A stretch of 64,000 bases of DNA, taken from contig NC_081406.1 in the NCBI RefSeq assembly GCF_030272615.1, positions 475,374,900 through 475,438,899 on the forward strand, given 5' to 3'. The DNA comes from Cryptomeria japonica (Eukaryota > Streptophyta > Pinopsida > Cupressales > Cupressaceae). Below the pieces are notes generated by a model, which was given only the letters and a program-made list of their open reading frames with translations, did no database searches and was not told the origin of the DNA. A program made the translations under genes and the position numbers. Of the stretch, positions 10,503-20,805 are shown in pieces (position 1 is the first letter of the stretch; each line of letters starts with the position of its first letter).

Positions 10503-13500
10503 CTAAGGAGAAAATGGAATAATGCTTGTTGAAGGTGTTTTTGGGGATTGCAAAGTTTGAGCTCTAAGACGACGCTTTCGCCGGCGTTCACGTGCAGAAC
10601 GATTTCGTCTAGTCTTAGTAGGAAGTTGCGAAGATTGAGGAGGAGGAATGTTCTCATCCTTATCACTTGGGTGTTTAGGTTGTGGTCTCTTAGGTTGAAC
10701 AATAGGAGAAGAGGAAGGTCTCTTCTCTCCATAAGAGGAAGGAGGAGGAACTGCTCCATATAAAGGAGGAATATTTGGTTTTGGAAGGAGACCAAGTCCA
10801 TCATGACGAGGAGGGATAGGTCTACTTTTAGGAAGTTTATTAATCATAGGCATAGTCACATCCATAGGGATGGGTTGGGAATCTTCTTGAGGAAAGACAT
10901 TAGTTTTATCTTTCAAAGGAAGAACTTCCTTCTCAAGAATGATAGGAATGTCAAGTTTGGGTGTTCTAGGTTCACTTAGAGATAGGATCATATCTGTTTT
11001 CCACTTTTGATAAGATTTGAAAAGATGATCACTTCGCGGAGGAAGAGATTGGAATTGTTTAGGCCAAAAGTAATCAAGAGGAACGCTAGAAGTTCTTTCA
11101 GCTGGTTTAAAGAGACTATGATTGACAGTAACAACTTCACCATTATGGGGAAATTTCAAACACTTGTGAATAGGAGAAGCAATAGCTTTCATGGAAGATA
11201 GCCAAGGATAGCCAAGCTTCACACGAAATTGTTCAGAAGATGGAATAATAGCAAAGTTCACATCAAGGGATTTGTTACGGACCTCAATAGGTAATGTAAT
11301 AGAACCAATTGCAGGAGAAGAAAATGCATCAAATAGTTTCACAACCACATTTGTTTCGTCATAGATAACTTGATTCAATTGCAAAGTAAAAAGAAATTCT
11401 TCAGTAATGACATTAACCATACAAGAAGGATCAATAAGCACTCCACGGCAAGGTGTGTTCTTGACTTTTGCAACTATATATAAAGGACCATCAGGTGCCC
11501 TGATAGTTTCACTGGAATCAAATGTGATGGAAGGTTCTTTACGGATTTTCTGCTGCTCTACAAAGTTAATCACATTCAGAGTCATAGACACAAGATCATC
11601 AGGTGAGACAGAGGAATCAGTAGTATCAATCACATTAGAGGTATGAGAAGGCAATGGATCAGTAAAAATCTGAAGATTCTGGTTAGGAGGAGCTACAGAT
11701 GTATTGCCTTTATCATTCACACCAGAAATAGAGATAGTATTATTATCAATCAAATCTTGAATCTTCCCCTTTAAAGCAAAACATTTTTCAGTATCATGCC
11801 CAGGTTGACGATGAAATTGACAAAAAGATTTGTTATCAAAATAGGGTGAATTAATCTTTGCAGGATCAATTTGCCTTATAGGAGGAAGAGTAAGCACATT
11901 TTGTTCCAATAACTTATTCATAATACTATGCAATGATTCATTCAAAGGAGTAAACTTTCTTTCTTTCTTGAAAAACTTAGAAATAGGAGACACACCTGAT
12001 GCTGCATTCACATTGTTGTTGATGATGTTTTCATTGAATTTAATGGACTCTCTGTTCGGTTTAAACTTCCCAAATGGTTGTTGACTACTATCACCCTTAT
12101 CAGTCGGAGTCATAGGATGTGATTGTTCCATTTGACTCACAGTCAGTTGATAATTGTGAAGAGTTGCGCACAACTGTTGGAAAGAAGTAAACTCAGAAAA
12201 CAGGAGTTTTTCTCTAATGTCTTTTTGTAAATTAGAAATAAAGATTCTTTGAATATCATTGTCAGGGACTGGAAAAGAAATTTGAGCATACAAATGCTTA
12301 TATCTACCAATGAAATCAGTCACTTTTTCTTTAACACCTTGTTTACAATGCATTAAATCAATCAAAGTAACTTTAGGACTTATATTGTTTTGAAATTGTT
12401 GAATGAAAGCATTTGCAAGTTGTTCGAAAGAAGTAATAGAATAGGAAGGCAACGAGCAATACCATTGTAGGGCTTTGTCTCTTAATGTTCTAGTAAACAA
12501 TTTTGCAAGCAACCTTTGGTCATAAGCAAAATCAGTACATATTGTTTGAAAGGTCTTAACATGTGTTAGAGGATCACCCTTACCATTATAAAGCTCCAGA
12601 TGCGGAATTTCAACATGTTTAGGGGGAATAGCTCGAACAATGTCAAGAGAAAGTGGACTCGCAACATCAAATGTGGGCACACTAAACTTAGATTGATTCA
12701 TAGAGGCAATTTGTTGCTGTAAAGAAGAGACAGTTTGTGCAAGATTGTTAATGGTCGCTTCAGTCGAAGAGTTCATATTAGACGTGTTAGATTGTGATGG
12801 AGGTGTTATGTTATTGAAAGAAGGTAGAGAGTAAGGTGGTGGGACACTATGATAGTTAGTCATAGGAGATGATTGGACAGGAGGAACACTACAAGGAGGA
12901 ATGGAATGATTAAACGAGTTACCCCCTTGCGTCATGTTCATTTGTGGTGATATAATAGGAACACTCATTGAAGGAATGAATGAAGAAGTTGGATTGAATG
13001 AAGGAAGAGGGTTAATTGAAGAAGAGGGATTGCCCCCTTGACTAGTGATCATAGGAGGAATGTCTTGTGTTGAAGTAGTCATTATGTTTGATGTAAAAGT
13101 AGGTATACTAGCAATAGAAGTCGTCAAAGGAATAGAATGATTAACTTGAGTAGGAGGTTGTGTATAACCCAAAGTTTCAGCACAACTCTTCATAGGCATC
13201 ACATTTGAATCCACAATGTGTGCAATACCATGCAAAATATCAATTCCATTCTTATCACTTTGAAGCATACGTTTTAGACCCTCAATTAAAGGAAGAGCTT
13301 GACTATCAGGGTATTCTTGAGACATCCATTGTCGAAAATCGTCAAATTGGTTATCCAATTTTGAAAGTTGTTCTACAGAAACCTCATGGAGAGCTTCTTC
13401 ATCATTAAGAGGATTAGAGGAATTACCCATGTCCTCGTTAAAAAGACCATTCAAATTAGTTTCCATCTCCTCAGTAATTAAACCTTGGAAGGACTTAATT

Positions 13501-13556
13501 CTAAGGCTTCGTCTAACGAGAATAGTGTAAGTAGGGCTTATTGTTGTAAAACTCAT
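10503..13556 (-). CDS. intact gag-protease-like polyprotein, 1017 aa, of the non-autonomous element
   Basis: This is the only long intact ORF in the window. Rough layout: an acidic N-terminus; a Pro/Ser/Thr-rich stretch (about 130-285) ending in a short coiled-coil-like helix with NLAQTVSSLQQQIASMNQ; a retrotransposon gag domain (about 315-430) with NGKGDPLTHVKTFQ and ALQWYCSLP; a variant zinc knuckle CQFHRQPGHDTEKC (about 575); a retropepsin-like domain (about 700-800) with LIDPSCMVNVI and LGYPWL; and a basic Pro-rich tail with RRNRSARERRRKRRLR. The canonical protease triplet D-T/S-G reads D-P-S, so activity is doubtful. The first Met is taken as start because the frame is open from there and gag begins nearby. 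It would supply capsid protein; polymerase must come from another element. Confidence 0.9.
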   Translation of the reverse strand: MSFTTISPTYTILVRRSLRIKSFQGLITEEMETNLNGLFNEDMGNSSNPLNDEEALHEVSVEQLSKLDNQFDDFRQWMSQEYPDSQALPLIEGLKRMLQSDKNGIDILHGIAHIVDSNVMPMKSCAETLGYTQPPTQVNHSIPLTTSIASIPTFTSNIMTTSTQDIPPMITSQGGNPSSSINPLPSFNPTSSFIPSMSVPIISPQMNMTQGGNSFNHSIPPCSVPPVQSSPMTNYHSVPPPYSLPSFNNITPPSQSNTSNMNSSTEATINNLAQTVSSLQQQIASMNQSKFSVPTFDVASPLSLDIVRAIPPKHVEIPHLELYNGKGDPLTHVKTFQTICTDFAYDQRLLAKLFTRTLRDKALQWYCSLPSYSITSFEQLANAFIQQFQNNISPKVTLIDLMHCKQGVKEKVTDFIGRYKHLYAQISFPVPDNDIQRIFISNLQKDIREKLLFSEFTSFQQLCATLHNYQLTVSQMEQSHPMTPTDKGDSSQQPFGKFKPNRESIKFNENIINNNVNAASGVSPISKFFKKERKFTPLNESLHSIMNKLLEQNVLTLPPIRQIDPAKINSPYFDNKSFCQFHRQPGHDTEKCFALKGKIQDLIDNNTISISGVNDKGNTSVAPPNQNLQIFTDPLPSHTSNVIDTTDSSVSPDDLVSMTLNVINFVEQQKIRKEPSITFDSSETIRAPDGPLYIVAKVKNTPCRGVLIDPSCMVNVITEEFLFTLQLNQVIYDETNVVVKLFDAFSSPAIGSITLPIEVRNKSLDVNFAIIPSSEQFRVKLGYPWLSSMKAIASPIHKCLKFPHNGEVVTVNHSLFKPAERTSSVPLDYFWPKQFQSLPPRSDHLFKSYQKWKTDMILSLSEPRTPKLDIPIILEKEVLPLKDKTNVFPQEDSQPIPMDVTMPMINKLPKSRPIPPRHDGLGLLPKPNIPPLYGAVPPPSSYGEKRPSSSPIVQPKRPQPKHPSDKDENIPPPQSSQLPTKTRRNRSARERRRKRRLRAQTLQSPKTPSTSIIPFSP

Positions 13557-14716
13557 GCACTAGAGAGACAGAAGATTTTGAATTTTTAGAGGTAGCAAAT
13601 TTCAGTAAAACCAGCCAATCTTCTAGATTTAAGCTGTTAAATACAATCAGGACAATCTCCCGAAATTTCAAAAAAAATGTCTGGGACCGTGGCGCTCGGG
13701 GTGCACACGGTCCTCGCAACTTTTTTCGAAATTTGCAGGGATGAAAGTTATGATGATTTTACAGCTAACCTGAAAAAAATTGAGTGATTTTACGATCTGT
13801 AGATAGGCCAAATTAAAGTTGCAATCTCAAAATTGAACCCTACCAAGATTGTCGAAAAATGCAAAATTTGAATTTTGAAAAAGAGAGGGAAACTGAAATT
13901 TTGAATTTTATGATTTTAGAGGAAATACCAAAAGCAATGCAAGTTTTGAAATTTGAAAGTTGACTCAATTTCACGCAAAATTCAATTTTGAAAGCGGAAA
14001 TCAAAGTTGTTGTAATTAAGCACTTAATTTCAAAAGTCACAAATTGCAAAAATTTGAATAAATCACTGAAATTTCGAATGAATACTAACACACTTTTCAG
14101 ATTTAGGACTGTAAGAAACACAATTTTGACACAAATTTCAATTTCAACAATTTTTGAATGATTAGAAGCCTCAATCCAAGCAATCACTAGACCAACTTTG
14201 ACTGTAATTTTGAAGGTGTTAAAATTGATAAAATCAGCCAAAATTCTGGATTTTAGCAAGAAAATACAGTAAGATCTCGCTCCCAAAATTTTGGAAAAAA
14301 TGTCGGGGACGATGGCACTCGGAGTGCACACGGTCCTCGCAACTTTTTTCCAAATTTTCAGGGATGAAAGATATTGTGATTTTATTGCGGAATCCAAAAT
14401 TACAGCTGATTTGGAGATGTTTTGATTAGTGAAATTATCAGTCAAAGGTTGAATCAAGAGGGTTTCAAAAATTAGGGTTTTGACACTTAACCACTTAATT
14501 TTTAAAATCAAAGCACAAATATGAATTGATAACTTTTAATAGAAGGGCAGATCTGAAACAAGCATCAACAATTAAACATTTCACAAGTTTAATTACTTAA
14601 AAAGAAAATTTAGGGTTTTTATGCAATTAACCTCTAAAATTTTGCAAAAGATCAAACATGGAAATGTAATCAAGGAATCCAATTTTCAGATCTAATTATG
14701 AATAATTAGAAAGGAT
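13557..14716 (-). other. leader of the gag-only element with two palindromic modules
   Basis: This is the untranslated region between primer-binding site and gag ORF. It has two copies of an imperfect palindrome (13659-13737 and 14284-14360), each with outer AT-rich arms and an inner GC-rich core. In the first the inner arms are GGACCGTG at 13684-13691 and CACGGTCC at 13706-13713. A 223-codon minus-strand ORF at 13840-14511 has biased composition (Ile, Phe, Lys, Ser) and no family resemblance; I do not call it a gene. Confidence 0.6.
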
Positions 14717-14735
14717 GTTCACGTCAGGTTCACCA
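14717..14735 (-). promoter_or_regulatory. primer-binding site
   Basis: The plus strand reads like a tRNA 3' end, GTTCACGTCAGGTTCACCA, followed by AAA and then the LTR at 14739. The minus-strand site TGGTGAACCTGACGTGAAC differs by one base from the site at 18685-18703. It is not the initiator-Met site used by the copia element at 27453; I could not name the tRNA. Confidence 0.85.
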
Positions 14736-14738
14736 AAA

Positions 14739-16016
14739 TGTAAAGCGGAAAAATCGAACCCTAGTCGTTCTCCCCTCCCCAACTCCGAGGAGGGAGAAGG
14801 GAGAGTCACTAGGGTTGATGGTTTTCACTTAGGAGGGACTTTACATTCAAAAGAGGGGTTGAAACCCACAAGATCCAATCCCACACAATGCAAGATTGGA
14901 TGCTAAATGCGTTTCAAGGGTTAAGATAGCAAGGCTACCCTCTTTTGTAAAGAATGTGCATAGAAGAATTAGGCTAGGAATGCATAGAAATTGAGAAAGA
15001 TTCGCTTATAAACTGAGTTAGGGATATAGGATGAAGCTGCGGACCTGGAATTAGCAGTAAAATGTCGAGACGGCGCTTCCTGCAAATTTGAGCAAAAGTT
15101 GATGGGACGATGGCGCCCGGCGTGCACACGGTCCTCCGAAAAATCCGCGAAACGAAGGGGGATCTGTTCGTCTCTGCACAAGGATTCCAGATCTTCAATT
15201 TCAGCCACGTACCTGCAACCTACACATAGGAAAGAGAAGACGATTGGGGGGTTAGGGATTAGGGGTTTGCCCTTAGGTCAAACCCCGGTTTTGGAATTAA
15301 CCAAGAAATGAGAAATGTTGTAAATGTAATGTAAAACAAGTACTAATACCTTGTTGTAAGGATGTTTGTATCCTTATATGCGAAGGTATAGATGTTGTTG
15401 TTTGTTGTATGTTGTATGTTGTAGCATGTAATGTGTTGTAAGTGATCTCCTCTTCAATGGTTGAATCCTTGTCTTGAATGCAACACTTAGCCTTGAATGG
15501 AGACTTAGAATGATCAATTGCTTGAAGGAATGCTTGAATGCTTGAATGCTTGAATGTTTGAGTATCGTTTCCACGTCTTGTACACATATGTCCTTCCCTC
15601 CTCAAAATGGGAGAGGAAATGTAGTTTATATACTTGCCAATTAGGGTTGATAGACTGATTTTCCCGACCTTAGGCTGACCAGGGAATGTTATTTCCAATT
15701 TGCAAACAAAAAGACCTGAAGTCCCATAGGAGACCGGGCCCAAAATAGGGCCAGGGTCCAGGGTGCTGGGCACCATGGTCCTGGGGGACCAGGGCGCTGG
15801 GGGCCCTGGTCCTAAAGGACCAGGGCGTTGGGCGCTCTGGTCCCACCTCCCGGGACAGCAGGGTGCAAAGGAGGTTCAGGCCAGGGTGCTGGAAAAATGC
15901 AGTTTTTGGTGTCATGAGCAAGTTTCGAGGTCTCCATTCAGGTTTAGTGTTGCGTCGCCATCGTGAAGACCCAAATGCGGTTGAAATTGCAAGTGTCGCA
16001 ATTTTAGGACGCTACA
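14739..16016 (-). repeat. 5' LTR of the gag-only element
   Basis: It is 1278 bp, same ends and order as 8146-9385. It has one extra palindromic unit of about 30 bp (cluster at 15751-15846) and one extra 8-bp CTTGAATG unit near 15540; together these account for the 38-bp length difference. Confidence 0.95.
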
Positions 16017-16021
16017 GTTTC
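16017..16021. repeat. target-site duplication, right copy (GTTTC)
   Basis: Identical to 8141-8145. Confidence 0.93.
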
Positions 16022-16085
16022 TTTTTTCACTTTAAGTGTTTATGGAAACTTTTTGAGGTGAATGCAAGTGTTTGAAATTACAATC

Positions 16086-16469
16086 ATCACCAAGAAATAC
16101 ATTTGATTGAGGAGTAGACTTAGGACTTTCTATTTTATGAGGATCTTCTTTAGGGACAACCTTCTCATGGTTTTCCTCTTTAGGAGGGTCCATGGGAATA
16201 GTTGCCAGTATATTATAAGATAAATATAGAATATAATTTTGAAAGGTAGGTGTAACTGAGGCATGACCAGTTGCTGCAATTTGACATAAATGCATAGCTT
16301 CAGTATCAGCCTTGATTGTAACTACTTGATTGTTAGCAACAAACTTAATAGAACCATGAAGGGTAGAAATGACCACTCCTAAAGAATGAATCCAACGTCT
16401 ACCCAAGAGAAGATTATATGATAAAGGTCCTGGCATAACATGCACCAGGATTGGAATAGTAACTGGTCC
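16086..16469 (-). pseudogene. gypsy protease C-terminal part
   Basis: Reverse translation shows GPVTIPILVHVMPGPLSYNL followed by LLGRRWIHSLGVVISTLHG and IKFVANNQVVTIKAD. This is the flap-to-C-terminus pattern seen in the plant gypsy proteases at 25000-25150 and 40560-40900. It ends with SNVFLGDD at 16086. The upstream half of the domain lies across the inserted solo LTR at 17421-17600. Confidence 0.75.
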
Positions 16470-17420
16470 TCTTGAAATCAGGGATCACTGAGAGGGGGGT
16501 GAATCAGTGATCTACCAGTTAGAAGATTTTCAAAATTAACTTTAAACCACCAGAAGCAAACAGTTGAAACTGAAATGTAGAAATATGAAACAATCAACCA
16601 CCAAAGCATAACACCAGATTTCTACATGGAAACCCAAATGGGAAAATCCACGGTGGGATTTGAACCCACGATATTATTCCACTATGGCCAGTAGAAAAAC
16701 AATATTACAATATGAGAATGCATAGTCATTCAGGCACACTGCCTAGAGCTCCCTGCTCAATTACAATAGCCCAGAAGGCTACAACCTTTAGGGAAGGCTC
16801 ACTTCCTTAAAAATTAGTTATAGTGATGAATTATAGTGAATGAACTCTAAAATATCATCTACAATGCCTAGATGATTTCCGATTGAGTGCTAAATATACT
16901 GACTGACTCCCTTCTACTGATCTGCTATGTTATGTCTTGTTCTTTGTCTCAATTAGCTACCAGATCAAGAATGTGCACATGAAACTATACCAAAATGGAT
17001 TTTTGATCACCACTCACTTGAAAATAATCGCATCATCCACCAAAAATATCATACACACCAAACTTATATATCACCAATCACAAAATAGGTCATCCACCAT
17101 GGTGACCTACTAGTGTCACGTGTAGTCTCATGTTGGCTTGACTGAATCAAAAAAGATAAATGTAGATCACCAAAACAATAATAAAATGATGTTTCTATGT
17201 TGACCCAATCATCCCGAACATGATTCAATACACCGCAATCACCGGAAATCTTCCAGACCAAAAATGATCTATTCTTCTTGAAATACCGGTTAACACTTGC
17301 TTTTAGATAAGAAGAATTACGATCACTGGATCGAATCTCTAAGAAGAGTTGCCATCAATGACAACCCTAAACCAATAATTAGCCACTTGAAACCACCAGA
17401 AACCACCAGATGAGTGTCAA
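16470..17420 (-). mobile_element. copia solo LTR inserted in the gypsy protease
   Basis: The left side reads TCTTGAAATCAGGGATCACTG with a GAGAGGGGGGTGAATC block, the reverse complement of a typical copia LTR 3' end. The right side ends GAGTGTCAACT, a decayed LTR start in reverse. Inside, at about 16620-16672, is the CCCACCGTGG / GGGTTTCCA module also present in the copia LTRs at 27195 and 57687. The gypsy protease reading continues on both sides. Exact ends and target duplication are uncertain (AACTG at 16461-16465 and 17419-17423 is one candidate). Confidence 0.7.
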
Positions 17421-18556
17421 CTGCCAGTAGGTGCAACCTTTATAGCCAAAATAACAGTGACCAAAGTGGTTTTACCAGTATTGTCAAAACCATAGATGGA
17501 CATAAAAATGCAGCGAGAGACTTAGAATCCACTTTGATTTTGGGCAGTAGGTCTAGACTAAAAACATTGGTTGTTGAACCAGTATCAATGAGAGTTCATC
17601 TAATACTAGATCACCATTAACATAAATGATTATCATTAAACGGTCTGCTTGATTTCTTCCTTCTGGAGGTAGGAGTTCATGTGGATAGATTGTAATATTC
17701 AATAAGTCTACACAAATATGATCCATCAACTTATTTACACTTGCTGACCTAGTAGAAGAAGGCACTAAGATCTTCTGCAAAGATTCTTGTAGCATACCTT
17801 GATAAACCGGAGCAATTTGAAACAAATCCCAAAGTGAGATCTTAGCGGGAGTAACATGAAGTTGCTCAATAATATTGTAATCACTAGGTCACTTAGCCAC
17901 AGGCAGAGGTGCTTGAGGAAGACTTGGTTGAGAAGATGGTATAGAGGGTTGTGGATGATCAAGACGTTGCCTATTTCTTTGAGTAATATAAGTATGAGCT
18001 ACCATTCTATAAGAAGGAGCTATAGACTGTGCATATCTTGTAAAAAATATTCGGTGTCATTTTCAAAAGGAATACTATATATATTTTACCTTCTTTGGAG
18101 AAGGACTAGCTGCAGTCACATGAATGACTGATCTCTTAGGCTTTTTAGGGGTGGCAGAGACATAAATGGCATTCACAGACTCATTATGACATATAAAAGA
18201 TATAGATGAAGGAATTTTCTCAACATCGACCCTTGAAAATCAGATATGAGATGAAACTCATCATTCACTAACGAACCATCTCTAGAAGAGAGTGCACTAG
18301 AATGAAGAGATGGTAGATTAACATTAAGAAAGGTGTCATTGATTTCATCCTCTTGTAACAAAATATCCTTTGAAACAGAAGATAAATTACGAGAGGGATC
18401 AAAGGAATAGAGTGACATAGGTAGAGCTAAGTCACCATCACAAGCATGAGAAGCAACATCATTACCACTTTGAATAAAGCTAGAAACTAAGTTAATAAAA
18501 GAAGATAACATATGCATTTTGAAATAAATAAACTTAAAACTTGAGAGAGAATGCAT
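17421..18556 (-). pseudogene. gypsy polyprotein N-terminus to protease active site
   Basis: Reading on the minus strand it starts MHSLSSFKFIYFKMHM at 18556 and soon reaches a linker motif YNIIEQLHVTPAKISLWDLF shared with the gypsy proteins at 25560 and 41100. It then reaches the retropepsin active site LIDTGSTTNVF near 17570-17600 and, one frame over, IYGFDNTGKTTLVTVI. There are frameshifts and stops. The segment between start and protease is only about 0.9 kb, and no gag domain is recognised, so gag is deleted or replaced. Confidence 0.7.
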
Positions 18557-18684
18557 AAATTTGTCGGCTAAAGGAAGACAAACAATTAAATGGGATCCTT
18601 TTTAGAATTGTCCCTTTTTTTTAGGGGGGGCATCGAATGATGAAAGGAATGATAAAGAATGCTCTAAAAAATTATAGAAGAAGT

Positions 18685-18703
18685 GTTCACGTCGGGTTCA
18701 CCA
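18685..18703 (-). promoter_or_regulatory. primer-binding site
   Basis: The plus strand GTTCACGTCGGGTTCACCA is followed by AAA and the LTR at 18707. Same layout as at 14717 and 46423. Confidence 0.85.
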
Positions 18704-19228
18704 AAATGTAGAGGAGGGGATTCATCACCTCCAAGATGATGAATCTTAGAGGCAAATTGAAATGTCACTACCTCACTCGAACTGGCGCTAAGGTGAGCCA
18801 GGGGATAAAAATAACAAACTAGAGCAACCACCCACAACCTTGGATTATCAGACGACTCTGCCAAGCCTTTATCCCAAGGACAAGCACGCAGAGCTAGGAC
18901 ACCAGTGCGGTGCACTATCATCCTGTATGGATGAAGTGAAGAGGTCATACAGAAAGTACGAGATGTGGGTGCAATGTGATGAAAGTGCAAAAAACTATGA
19001 AACCAAGCTAATATATGCAAAATACGAAATGATTGGGATAAAATGAAGACGAAAAGATAAAAGGAACTCACAACTAGTCCATGATTGGAGCCTCCCATAA
19101 TAAAACATATTTCTCGTGATTATAAACCTACACACAAGTAAGAAGGGAAAATGTTGGGGGTTGTATTTTGGATTATGTCTGTCAGACCCCCATTTTGGTG
19201 TTTCCACGTCCATGGACAACCCAAATAC

Positions 19229-19261
<33 letters not shown>

Positions 19262-19264
19262 AAG
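19229..19264. repeat. (ATAG)n microsatellite
   Basis: About eight perfect ATAG repeats. Confidence 0.95.
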
Positions 19265-20277
19265 ATAAATAACTAGAATGATAAATGTAGATCAGGAAAT
19301 TGAAAATCATCAAAACAATAGCAATTAGGACAACCACAAAACCTAAATCTGCAATGAAAGCAATCCTAATCCAATCAATGAAGACATAAAGACAAGATAT
19401 TCAAATCAAATGAAATCGAAGCAAACCGACGCAGATATCTCCTTCATGTGGCTCCATTGTTCTTCTTTCACCTTCAAATTTGATGTGGATCTCACCTACA
19501 AGTGCAAAATGCAAGTGGAAAGCAAGTTGTTGAGAGATGAAATTCGCAGCATAAGGTTACTTGAAAATGTGATTGATTCGCCCTTTCATTGAAGAAAATC
19601 ATCCAATTTATAGACAAATTGGAGAGAGGACAAGATTAGCATGAAGAGATTTGAAAGGAAATTCAAATCAAGAATGGCAAAATTATGACAAATGTATGAC
19701 AATTTCTATGCAAGGTGTATGACAAATTATGGCAAATTATGACAAGTTGCTATTCCTGTGACAAAAGGGAAGAGAGAAAATAGCCTCCATGATTGCAACA
19801 AATGGAAGCATAAACATAGGAGAAAATGAGGGAATGAAATTAGGGGAAATATTAGAAAAATTAAAGAAAATAGGAGAAATAGAAATTAGATATTAGGAGA
19901 ATTTAGAAAATTAGAAAATTGAGGAAAAAGATGAAATTAAAAATTAGGTGAATTAAATAATAGGTTTTCATCCATTACTTAATTCATGAAAGAGACCTAG
20001 GACTAAATAAATAGATTTATTTAACCCACAAAGAAGAAGAAAAGGATTAAATGAACAAATCATAAAACCCTAGAAATAAGAGGACAAGGAATTAGGTCAA
20101 GACAACAAGAAATTAATGTAGGTTTGATCATGATTCTAATTGACAGAGGACCAATGTTGATAAATGATTGAGATTGATTGACAAAAATCAATGACAAATT
20201 GACCAAGATTGACAAGGAGATCAAATTGATAGGCGCCAATTGACAAGGAACAATGACTAATCGGTCCAAATTGACAT

Positions 20278-20418
20278 GATTGCAAAGGACAAGGATCAAT
20301 GATGAATTGATCACAAAATGACATGATTGACAAGGACAAGGATCGATGACGAATCGATCGCAAAATGACAAGGCTGACAAGGACAAGGATCGATGATGAA
20401 TCGTTCACAAAATGATGA
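20278..20418. repeat. 3 x about 47-bp tandem repeat in LTR
   Basis: Three diverged units each hold GACAAGGATCGATGATGAAT-like and CACAAAATGA blocks. Confidence 0.75.
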
Positions 20419-20805
20419 AATTGACAAGTTGATAATCACAAATGATTACTAACAAGCTAAAGACGATTGAAAGATTGACAAGAGGAAAAAACCCTAATTC
20501 TATCATCGATTAGGATTGACGATGTCCAAAATGATGATAAATGAGCAAGCACCATGATGCGATAGGATAAGATCGACCAAAATCATGACTGAAGATTGCT
20601 ATCAACAAGACCTAATTCGAAAGCGATAAAAATGAGGAATGCAGAAGAAGGACTCGATGCTCACAAATGATAAAGACCAAGTGCGCAACATAGAAGAAAT
20701 GTTAATGCGACACAAGAACCCTAAAATAAGGCAATGCGCAAATGTTAAAGTATGACTCCACAAGAGTTGACCATTTTTAGACGTCTACAATAAAATGATT
20801 CAATA

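Larger units (their letters stand above)
8146..16016 (-). mobile_element. complete non-autonomous gypsy-like LTR retrotransposon (gag/protease only)
   Basis: Two LTRs of 1240 and 1278 bp with TG...CA ends, a 5-bp target duplication (GTTTC), a primer-binding site inside the right LTR and a polypurine tract inside the left LTR define a complete 7871-bp minus-strand element. It encodes one long ORF with gag and a protease-like domain and no RT, RNase H or integrase. This fits the class of terminal-repeat elements with only a gag domain, which need a helper. The LTRs differ mainly in tandem repeat copy number plus scattered substitutions, so insertion is recent compared with its neighbours. Confidence 0.95.
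16083..20789 (-). mobile_element. older gypsy-like element, 5' LTR and decayed interior
   Basis: The minus-strand order is 5' LTR (20789-18707), primer-binding site (18703-18685), polyprotein N-terminus (from 18556), protease (about 17570-16085). It is interrupted by a copia solo LTR at about 16470-17420 and on its left by the 6833-16082 material. Its coding region may resume at 6808-6648. No RT or integrase remnant was seen, so it too was probably non-autonomous. Its 3' LTR was not found. Confidence 0.7.
18707..20789 (-). repeat. 5' LTR of the older gypsy element, 2083 bp
   Basis: On the plus strand it begins TGTAGAGGAGGGG right after the primer-binding site and ends GACGTCTACA. A minus-strand TATA box (TCTATAAATTGG) lies near 19610-19595. 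It contains an (ATAG)n microsatellite at 19229-19264 and three diverged units of about 47 bp at 20278-20418 sharing GACAAGGACAAGGATCGATG. The U5 end recurs inverted at 6833-7204. Confidence 0.85.

Noticed and set aside
13840-14511. 223-codon minus-strand ORF in the leader of the gag-only element
   Set aside because: Composition is extreme (Ile, Phe, Lys, Ser), no motif is visible, and it overlaps the palindromic module at 14284-14360.
16640-16700. tRNA-like T-arm GTGGGTTCAAATCCCAC with an A-box-like TGGCCATAGTGG on the minus strand
   Set aside because: The two boxes are only about 12 nt apart and no anticodon or acceptor stem can be drawn; the stretch belongs to the shared copia LTR module.
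20060-20408. Two minus-strand ORFs rich in Ser, Leu, Cys
   Set aside because: They are translations of the roughly 47-bp tandem repeat of the LTR.
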